Made by a program: the position numbers and the translations under genes. From Ehretia macrophylla (taxonomy: Eukaryota > Streptophyta > Magnoliopsida > Boraginales > Ehretiaceae): 64,000 bases of DNA. This document shows positions 57,101 through 64,000 of the stretch, in pieces (position 1 is the stretch's first letter; every line of letters starts with the position of its first letter). The stretch spans positions 19,111,501-19,175,500 of the forward strand of contig CM075770.1 in NCBI GenBank assembly GCA_037974665.1, in the 5' to 3' direction. The notes under the pieces were generated by a model. The model was not told where the DNA came from, did no database searches, and saw nothing but the letters and a program-made list of their open reading frames with translations.

Positions 57101-60100
57101 TGTCAAGCAGAAAAACAAATAGTAAAATAGAGGAATGATAAATTCACACCACAGTGACTATGCCAGCCTGTTCATTCAAAATTAGTTATACACTTCCGCT
57201 ACTCTGAAGGAAACTTTCAAATACCAGGAAACTTTCAAATACCAGAACTGAAACTAACTCAGCCCGAAGAGTGAGAAGTTGACGTCTTAGATAATAATCA
57301 GAAGTCAGTTTTCTCATTTGATCGTGCATATAGTATGTAACTAATAGTTACTGTAATAAATTTCAAGAATTTTTTAATAGGATGACTCCTGCTACCCATA
57401 GGGAAAACAACAATAAATCCTATTTGACCTTAGCTAGAGTGCAGGCATGATAGCAGCATAAATTTGGGGAAATTGTATAAACTAAATAAATTTAAGAAAG
57501 AGAAGGTAAAAGACATCTTTCTTTTTCTTTTTTTGAAAGTTAAGAAGGTAAGAAGACATCATACCGATGGAAGCCCTTCAATTGACAACAATGCCAAGTC
57601 AAAAACCTTTCTTGCAAGGTCAATATTGCCAAAAACTGCCTCTCTTCGTGCATAAACTCCACAAAGCAATAAATCCTGTAATTGTATTAAACAGAAACCA
57701 AATTTTCAATGGAGTCTGAAGAGCAGAAGTAAAATCATAATGCTTGAATCACTTTAATTAAGATACTTGTCATTTGTTTGAATTGAATAAGCTCCACCAT
57801 ATGTCAAACAAGATTCCTATGTCAAGCTCATCATTCCAAAAAATCCCAGAACAACAAAAATGAGTATGAATTATTAGTACCATCCAGCTTATCCCAGCTA
57901 TCACTTAAATGATTGAATTATTCTATTTGTCTCATTCAGCTTATGCCTAGCTATCAACTATATTATCTTTTAATTAAGTAATTTTACTTAATCAGGGCGT
58001 GACCAGACAACAAATACGTAAAAGTACTCGACTGCAAAATTTATCCAATTTCATCATTGTGTATGCTTGTAACTAACATAGATATATGCTGCTTATAAGA
58101 AGACCAACAGCCTTACTAATCTAATAGGGTTTACTCTTCTTCAGTTTGAGATTGAAGTCTTAAGGCCCAGTCAGGCATCATCATGGCCACTACTAGCCAC
58201 ATCAATTTATGCTTGCTAGTCACATCATCTCTCCTTGTTCCTGTCGCCTCACTATTCATTCCATGCCATGTCACAAGTCAAGGGATTCTACGATTCATCA
58301 TATATCAGATCCCAAAGTAAAAGATCCTGGTACCACCTGATGCCAATTGTCATTAGGATGCACGCTCAGGAGCTTTATTGAATAGCACCTTGTCAAGGAT
58401 ATGCTTACGTGCTCATCATCACAGGAATGACCTGAAGCTGCTGGATATCCTTGTGATTAATCACATGTAGCCAAAGGCCTTAAGTCTCCACTATTTCTCA
58501 GTTATCTTTCAATCTAAATATAGGTACAAAAAAGTGCATTAATCTTTTCAAACTCATAATGATACCCATTTTGCCAAGAACACCTAGATATGTTTATAAA
58601 CAGTGTCTTCATCTAACTGGAGTATCCCGCCAATTGATACCATTACGGGAGGATATGTTCTATACAAGCCTACAGCATCAACATAGCATCATCCATAGTC
58701 TACAACCAAAATCAACAACATCATGAAATTCCACGTCTGATAACTATGACAAATGAACAAAACTGGTCAGATATACCTTTTGGTCTCAAGATGATTCTTG
58801 GATGAGTAAGCAAACTCTTAGGTGATCACCACTCAGTACATTTATAGATCAAGACATAGATGATTAATTCTTTTTAAAGATAATAATCAATTTTTTTCGG
58901 AATGCATGACACACCACGCTGAACCAAGTCATGGGCTGCACTTTAGGCATTATGGACAGTTGAACAATTTACAGGTGAACAGTAGAGATAGGTTAGGAAA
59001 GAGAGAAAATCTAGAAATATCACCTACAACTCTCAAGAATGATCACTATGGTGAGGTTGCAAAACATGCAAGCAATCAAATCGAAAGAAATCAAAAAGGA
59101 TTAAACAAACTGACTCCCTTCATTCATCCATAACAACTAAACCATCAAAACTCATACATGCATAAAAGACAACCGTGGAAAGCCAAGATAAATGACTTGA
59201 GCAAAACATTCTGAGATACCAACTCACAGACTACACTTTCAGAATTTTATCAGACTCTACCTATACGCCTTAAATACATACCTGACCTTAATGAAACCCC
59301 AATTAAGACACATGGAGTCTGCCAAGATTTTTCAAAAAGATATAGATTAATAATAAATAAGGAAAGAATTCACTTATTATCATTCCTCCTTGCAGAATAC
59401 CATCCTTTACATATGCAACATCAACCTTTAAAAGCATGAACTGTGGGACACTAGAAATTCAAACACTAATGACGTGGCAAAATTGTATCAATTTTCATCA
59501 AACCCAGACACCATTAATATTGGAGATGAGCATCATTTGGGTCAACGAGCATCTCATTGTCGAGGAAGAAAGTCAAAGTCATAAGTGCTGGAAAACAAAC
59601 ACACCGACGTTGTCAAACAGAATATATTTCAAATCATAGTTTTCTCAGAGAGAAAGCAACATCGTAAAATGCCCCGGCAAAATAATCAGTGAAATTTTTT
59701 AAGTTTCATCAGCTATACAATGATCGAAAAAGAGTACACACTTAGATCAATTAATAATGTATGAATTATCTCAACACGAAATATAATGGAAAATTACAGT
59801 GTATACCTGTCGATTACTTTTCAAGAGATTCTTTGCTAAACCTCGACATGGGGTCATAGGAGAGCTGGATGAGTTCATTTGTGTGTTTGACAGCTCTTCA
59901 GCAATAAGAGCAGCTTCTTGCAATTTGTACTTTTGTGGAAATGCCGTTAAACAAAGCAAGGTAGCATTTCGAAGAAATTTCATCATTCTTGTCCGCATAG
60001 GCATCTCATCTAGGCTGCCTAAAAGAAGTTCCAAAGTAGTACCTATCTGAATGTTCATATCTTTTGTCAGAACTTCATGAATGCTTCTCAAATCTTCTCT

Positions 60101-63025
60101 TATTGAATGCGGCAGGTCCTCCAAACTAAGGCTTCTTTCAGCCCAACTTGAACTGTTTGTGCACGTCCTGTGTATTAGAGAACAGAACTATTTGTAAGCA
60201 GTTTTAGGCAAAAACGCTTGACATGACAAAACATAACCATCTTTTATTGAACAAAAAACATTTATTGAAAACTGGAGAAAAGTAAAGGTTTTCATAAACA
60301 TAAAGCAGAAATAAAGAATTATGTTGTAGGATGATTTGCTAATAAGTTTTTGGTCAGCACAGTGTGCACTATGCGGTTCTATTTTTCTTAAAGACTTCCA
60401 TTGAGAATCAACAACATAAGCTAGATCCTTCCTCCTCTTCCCTTCTTTTCTTTATCTTTCCCTAATGTTTTGGGGCAAGGAGGAGTATATAGATAGTGCA
60501 GGCTTCCCGTGAGGCAAATAATAATTGGTATTCAGTTTCTTCTTGCTGAAAAGTCTATATTCTCTACACTTGTAAGGAGCAAAACATGAGTAAAGTAGTT
60601 GCATCTGATCTGTATCTCCATAATCAGTACATTTCCTAAAAGAAAAGAAATGCAAAAATCATAATGAGCCGAGGAGCTGATTAATCAGTCTACAGGAATA
60701 AGCTTATGACAGAACAAGTCCATTGATTAGATGTAAACATTTCTTGATCTTCACAAAGACTTTCTTGTTCCTCTCAATTGAGATGATCCCGGAAGGACTT
60801 AACTCGATGTTGCCTACAGAAACCGCCTACCAATTCCTCCTTGCTAACTTTGAAGAACAACATCAAAATAGTGCTTAGATTCTCTAGGACATCACTGAAA
60901 GGACTACGACACACCAAGGCAGCAAGGGATGTGCAATTATACCTCACAAATGTAAGGACAGATACTGTACAAACTTCACATCACCTGCCTTTTCTCCACA
61001 GAATCACCAGCTCATTAAAGTTTTTACCCTGATCTTCTCGAATTAGCATCACTTAACTGACTATAATTTTGCTTTCATTCATGACACATGGACCTAGTTT
61101 TTCAAGTCCCCTTCTCATTTCTAACTTTCTCCCCTCCTGCCCTTTTCCAAGCAAAACCTACTGACAGAGGGAAAGCAGAAATATTTTCATATTCATAGTA
61201 AATTGAATCTTTATGCAGTTATTCAGGTAAAATGAGATCAGATCTATTTTGTTTAGCACTACTTTTGTATAAAAATGCCTTCTACACTGCACAATCTTTC
61301 ATCCTTAGATATGCTTTAACTATGACTCTTCAATCCAAAATTTCACTCAAACATTTAACCGTATCAGATCACTATCCACATAAAGCATCAGTGTATGACC
61401 ATTCCGGAAAAAAGCATTCTCCATCTTCATATGCAATAATTACTAATGAGAATATATGATATGTTTTTTCTGCCTAAATCATAGCGTTAACAAGTTGATA
61501 TGCATAAGATCCTATATTGACTTTGCAAGAAAGTACGGAGTGGGGGAGAGAGAGAGACAGAGAGATTATATATAAATAGTGGAACTTTACCAACCATTGA
61601 GCTATCTTTCCGCCATAGAAATCAATGAACTGGGATACCAAAGACTGACGAGCTTCCTCAGAATTAATGGAGAATAAGTAATCACTCACATCTTCAAACA
61701 GAATCACTCTAGAAAGCTGTTCATCACCATCTGCATCATCTATTCCAATGCCCTGAGAAATAACAGCTGTTTTACAGCATATGCGTAAATGCGTAAATTA
61801 GTTATTTTAATCAGAAATTAACTATTTTAACTTACCATAAAAATTGAAATCAATATGAAAAAAGAGCAGATACATGGGGTCCAAGGAAATATTTGAACCA
61901 TTCATATCATCAGGGAACTTATATATACATTAACGAGGCCATCAAACTTCCGTAGTATTAAGAATCATGAGTTTCCATCTTAAAACCAATTGGTGCCAAG
62001 TGGAGTAAAAGTCTAAGAGTTTATGATTTTTCTATGCACACGCGAAAGATTGAAGACAAGTGGACCTGATTTGAGATGGGTTGCACACGGAAGATGAATA
62101 AGATTAGACCATGGACCTAACTCTGATATCATGTTAAGAATTATGAGTTTCTATCTTAAAACCAATTGGTGCCAAGTGGAGTAACCCAGGATCTTATAAA
62201 GTGGTTTAAGAGTTTATGATTTTTCTATGTGGGACAAGTGTATATTCTAACACGTAGTAAGCTCCACTACAATAGAAAAGAAAGAACCAAGTTGAGTCTT
62301 CAGACACAAACATTGTCGCCATTATAGAATTAGAGATGTCGCAGAGTGTGAGAGTAACTTTAACATACAATTTCATGCAAATGAAGATTACTCGCCCCAA
62401 AAAAAAAAAAGAGAAATGAAACGAACATAAATAAGTTTAAGAATAAAAGGTATAAATTTTAGTATGGTTGCTATATGGAGCACAATACGAAAAACCAAAC
62501 AAAGAGACTGGTAGACTTCGACTGCAACAGGCAATTCGGAGACAAACTAGATAAATTATTGTGATGGAGCTACATTAAGTATAAAGGGTAAACAAAGTAG
62601 ATCTCTCCAAGGAATGCATAAGGTATTAGATGTTGCAATTAGTATGTGATGATGCTCTTGGTGGTCAGTGACTCTATATCCCCATCACAAGTCCCCAAAG
62701 TTAGAAGTCTTCCACTTTATAACAAGAGAGATGACTTCGTTCATGCTAACGATTGCCTAGTCCCTTGCTACTCAGCTTCTAAACAAGAGTGACACCCATC
62801 ATTCTTATTTCTCTTTCTCATCAATACAAGTAAAAGTGTTTTCAAATATTTTATGAGAAGGATTCCATTCTTATATATTTTCATCTTTCTTCCACCAATT
62901 TCTTGCTTTGATCCATCATATTAACCACAACTATACGGGCCACATCAATCAGCAGAGAAGGGTAGGGAAAGGAATTAAATACCCCACAATCATCCACTAG
63001 CACAGGCACAAATAGAAACACACAC

Positions 63026-63064
<39 letters not shown>

Positions 63065-63685
63065 AGGTGTTGAACGTATAGGCATCCATTGATCAGAGTC
63101 TCTATTCAACTCTTCCTCTGCCCATCTACTCCATGTTTTAGGGTCTTTAACCTCGCCATTAGCCTCAGCAGCAGCATCAATACCAAGCAATTTCAGCAAA
63201 GATTCAGTATCATCCTGCTCTACATCTCTTGTCTCAGATCCATCCATATTCTCAACAGCCACATCCCCAACAGTAGGTGTTTCTTGAACTTCACTTGATT
63301 CCTTATTTTTTGAAAGTGGTTCTGACCAACCTGTCCAACCACCTTCTTCTTCACCTTTTTGGGATAGCTCCTCATTAATAATCCTTTGTCTCTGTTCTTC
63401 CTCTTTCTCAAGCCAATTAGCCCAGCCAAGAGCGCCCTCTTCCCCAACTCTAGCACCATTACCATTCCAGAAGTATTCAAACAGTCTTTGCTTACTCTGT
63501 TCAGAAAGAAGTAAAGAAGGAGAGAACAAACTGTACTCAATTTCTGCCTGAAATAAAGCAGTAGCCAGCTCTTTGTAGCCTGCCTGCCACTCGAACCGGC
63601 ACAGACTGATAAAAGTATCAACCAAACCAAGTTCTAGTTGAACAATGGACGGATCAGAAGCAGATACATTAGCAGATTTGTGAAC
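44979..63685 (-). CDS. NRDE2: NRDE2 family protein, C-terminal part (5' end outside window)
   Basis: Homologue of NRDE-2, a nuclear protein with HAT/TPR-like helical repeats; in animals and fission yeast it works with the Mtr4/exosome machinery in nuclear RNA surveillance and RNAi. Exons in order: 63685-about 63076, 61739-61595, 60167-59807, 57675-57565, 56971-56620, 54696-54471, 53219-52998, 45132-44979, together 2181 nt. The first exon here carries the family hallmark: a segment rich in paired WxxW motifs ([26 protein letters not shown]) after [20 protein letters not shown]. Later exons give [13 protein letters not shown] (across a splice), [19 protein letters not shown] and [19 protein letters not shown], ending [13 protein letters not shown]. 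Phases agree at every junction; only the donor of the first exon is uncertain. The last intron (7.9 kb) holds a Copia and a LINE fragment. Assignment to NRDE2 is by recognition of these motifs. Confidence 0.87.
45615..46690 (-). mobile_element. LINE (RTE-like) reverse-transcriptase fragment
   Basis: The minus-strand ORF 46540-46061 reads [20 protein letters not shown], then [39 protein letters not shown]. This is the catalytic part of a plant non-LTR RT. The usual ADD box is VDD here. The 3' end (45615-45790) carries AAGCCTTTATCCCACTGGGT, the typical tail of this family. It lies in the last NRDE2 intron in sense orientation; the 5' part is decayed. Confidence 0.8.
47167..47316 (+). repeat. 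Copia-2 5' LTR
   Basis: 150 bp; TATA-like TATAAAAG at 47232-47239. Identical to the 3' LTR. Confidence 0.95.
47317..47330 (+). other. Copia-2 primer-binding site
   Basis: TGGTATCTAGAGCC directly after the 5' LTR, an initiator-Met tRNA site with an inserted base. Confidence 0.85.
47932..49479 (+). pseudogene. Copia-2 gag-protease frame
   Basis: The likely original ATG at 47932 is followed by an in-frame TAA at codon 5 (47944-47946). The open part then runs to 49479. It holds gag ([19 protein letters not shown]), an intact zinc knuckle [14 protein letters not shown], an arginine/glycine-rich stretch, the protease motif [13 protein letters not shown] and the beginning of the GAG-pre-integrase domain (HCHLGHPS). 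A frameshift near 49470-49482 breaks it from the integrase frame. Confidence 0.88.
49482..50729 (+). pseudogene. Copia-2 integrase frame
   Basis: Continues in the next frame: [14 protein letters not shown] (integrase zinc region), [26 protein letters not shown] and [12 protein letters not shown] with the D, D and E residues present. A 21-bp tandem duplication at 49698-49739 repeats the seven residues LSLMKDR. TGA at 50728-50730 cuts it from the RT frame. Confidence 0.88.
50739..52226 (+). pseudogene. Copia-2 reverse transcriptase and RNase H frame
   Basis: The same frame as integrase, after TGA. RT has [50 protein letters not shown] and [10 protein letters not shown]. RNase H has [20 protein letters not shown] and [11 protein letters not shown]. 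Further in-frame stops lie at 51933-51935 (TGA) and 52134-52136 (TAA) before the final stop near the polypurine tract. Confidence 0.88.
52237..52386 (+). repeat. Copia-2 3' LTR
   Basis: 150 bp, preceded by the polypurine tract at 52224-52236 and followed by the GTAAC target duplication. Confidence 0.95.
52998..53219 (-). CDS. NRDE2: NRDE2 exon ([15 protein letters not shown])
   Basis: 222 nt: [56 protein letters not shown]. Acceptor TCTTAG, donor CCATG|GTAAGG; the TG remainder is completed to Trp by the first base of the exon 7.9 kb away. Confidence 0.93.
53220..54470. other. NRDE2 intron
   Basis: 1.25 kb between the exons ending at 54471 and beginning at 53219. AT-rich; nothing identifiable. 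Confidence 0.6.
54471..54696 (-). CDS. NRDE2: NRDE2 exon ([16 protein letters not shown])
   Basis: 226 nt: [50 protein letters not shown]. Acceptor GCCGCAG, donor AAA|GTAAGT. Confidence 0.92.
54697..56619. other. NRDE2 intron
   Basis: 1.9 kb. TCATTCTTTT(C/T)CCCAATAAT occurs twice (near 55370 and 55721), so a short duplication is present. A 70-codon minus-strand ORF at 55905-56117 is unrecognised and does not join in phase with neighbours. Confidence 0.5.
56620..56971 (-). CDS. NRDE2: NRDE2 exon ([17 protein letters not shown])
   Basis: 352 nt: [20 protein letters not shown], then [23 protein letters not shown] and [10 protein letters not shown]. Acceptor AAGCAG, donor CCTG|GTAAAT (phase 1). 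Confidence 0.92.
57565..57675 (-). CDS. NRDE2: NRDE2 exon ([13 protein letters not shown])
   Basis: 37 codons: [37 protein letters not shown], one HAT-like helical repeat. Acceptor ATTACAG, donor TCG|GTATGA. Confidence 0.9.
57676..59806. other. NRDE2 intron
   Basis: 2.1 kb with no identifiable feature. Confidence 0.55.
59807..60167 (-). CDS. NRDE2: NRDE2 exon ([10 protein letters not shown])
   Basis: 361 nt; first G completes a Trp codon, then [20 protein letters not shown] and so on to [11 protein letters not shown]. Acceptor ACACAG, donor CAG|GTATAC. Ends phase 0. Confidence 0.9.
60168..61594. other. NRDE2 intron
   Basis: 1.4 kb with no identifiable feature other than a GA-rich stretch near 61543-61563. 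Confidence 0.55.
61595..61739 (-). CDS. NRDE2: NRDE2 exon ([12 protein letters not shown])
   Basis: Encodes [20 protein letters not shown], then [14 protein letters not shown]. The donor CAATG|GTTGGT leaves TG, completed to Trp by the next exon. The acceptor may instead be TTCTCAG at 61753-61755, which would add 13 nt and phase 0. Confidence 0.8.
61956..62252 (-). mobile_element. TRIM retrotransposon (same family), 297 bp
   Basis: Perfect CGTAG target duplications at 61951-61955 and 62253-62257. Read on the minus strand: a 5' LTR (62252 to about 62130) very like those at 22.4-23.5 kb, a decayed primer site TGATATCAGAG, a short internal part with CATCTCAAATCAGGTCCAC, and a 3' LTR lacking its first part. 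It lies in the NRDE2 intron between the first two visible exons, in sense orientation. Confidence 0.88.
63026..63058. repeat. (GA)n microsatellite
   Basis: About 16 dinucleotides, (TC)n on the gene strand, starting within 20 bases downstream of the probable donor of the first visible NRDE2 exon. Confidence 0.9.
63076..63685 (-). CDS. NRDE2: NRDE2 internal exon (first visible)
   Basis: Begins [19 protein letters not shown] after acceptor GAAACAG, phase 0, and runs to DSDQWMPI. The donor is unsure: ATAC|GTTCAA at 63076/63075 joins in frame with the AATAG acceptor at 61740. An open frame also continues into a (TC)n microsatellite, which I do not regard as coding. Confidence 0.8.
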
Positions 63686-64000
63686 CTGTTTCCAATACAA
63701 CACGGAAAATGCAAATCAACATATGGAATTATATCAAGGCAATTCACTGATACCAAAAATGTGTTACATAGTAATGATGTCGGAAGAAATGGGACAAGGA
63801 AGAAATGGGAAATGGGAATTAGGAACTCTATAACTTGTTGCTAGGAAAGCACGTTGATCCTTCTTACATCACAAACAAGTTGATCCTTCTTACATCGGAA
63901 AACAACTCCAAAGGTCCAATATGTACTCCAACAAGATAACATATAGATATATATATTTCTGTATATGTACATACATACTTCATGTCACAAGGGTAACATA
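63686..64000. other. NRDE2 intron, truncated by window edge
   Basis: GTTGATCCTTCTTACATC occurs twice (63853 and 63882), perhaps an LTR remnant. No exon seen; the rest of NRDE2 lies to the right. Confidence 0.5.

Noticed and set aside
1-64000. CRISPR array, tRNA, rRNA or operon-like system
   Set aside because: The tandem repeats are microsatellites, LTRs or local duplications with no regular spacers. TGGTATCAGAGC-like sites are retrotransposon primer sites, not tRNA genes, and no tRNA cloverleaf was seen.

Overview
This is nuclear DNA of a flowering plant, most likely a eudicot. It is AT-rich, with intron-split genes (GT-AG splice sites, long AT-rich introns), plant Ty1/copia and TRIM retrotransposons primed by initiator-Met tRNA, plant LINEs and MITEs. 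I see no rRNA, tRNA, CRISPR array or bacterial feature. The species cannot be named from the sequence.

Three protein-coding genes are present, all on the minus strand. (1) A cyclic nucleotide-gated channel of the CNGC19/CNGC20 type spans about 1.4-33.6 kb. I rebuilt 12 coding exons (2331 nt, 776 codons plus stop, every splice phase consistent) and one likely 5' UTR exon. (2) SAE1/AOS1, the small subunit of the SUMO-activating enzyme, lies at 37.9-42.35 kb: 10 exons, 978 nt, 325 aa, complete. (3) An NRDE2 homologue (nuclear RNA interference/exosome co-factor family) runs from 44.98 kb off the right edge. Eight exons give the C-terminal 726 aa or so; the N-terminus lies beyond base 64000.

Most of the rest is transposon sequence inside introns. 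CNGC intron 9 holds a 5141-bp Copia element (AGGAG target duplication, 212-bp LTRs, one 1409-codon ORF). It landed inside the gag of an older Copia on the opposite strand. CNGC intron 7 holds a 5'-truncated LINE with a 16-bp target duplication. CNGC intron 4 holds a three-LTR TRIM array, a second TRIM family and another fossil Copia. CNGC intron 11 holds two LINE fragments. SAE1 intron 7 holds a hairpin MITE flanked by TAA. The last NRDE2 intron holds a LINE reverse-transcriptase fragment and a 5220-bp Copia with two identical 150-bp LTRs (GTAAC duplication) but a broken coding region. Another NRDE2 intron holds a 297-bp TRIM of the same family as the CNGC array, with a perfect CGTAG duplication. 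The terminal coding exon of NRDE2 has been tandemly duplicated and the distal copy has decayed.

The three genes share no pathway: the channel acts at a membrane, SAE1 starts SUMO conjugation, and NRDE2 acts in nuclear RNA metabolism. I found no convincing undescribed system. The best leads are the duplicated NRDE2 last exon, the defective-but-new Copia, the nested Copia pair and the spread of one TRIM family into two neighbouring genes.
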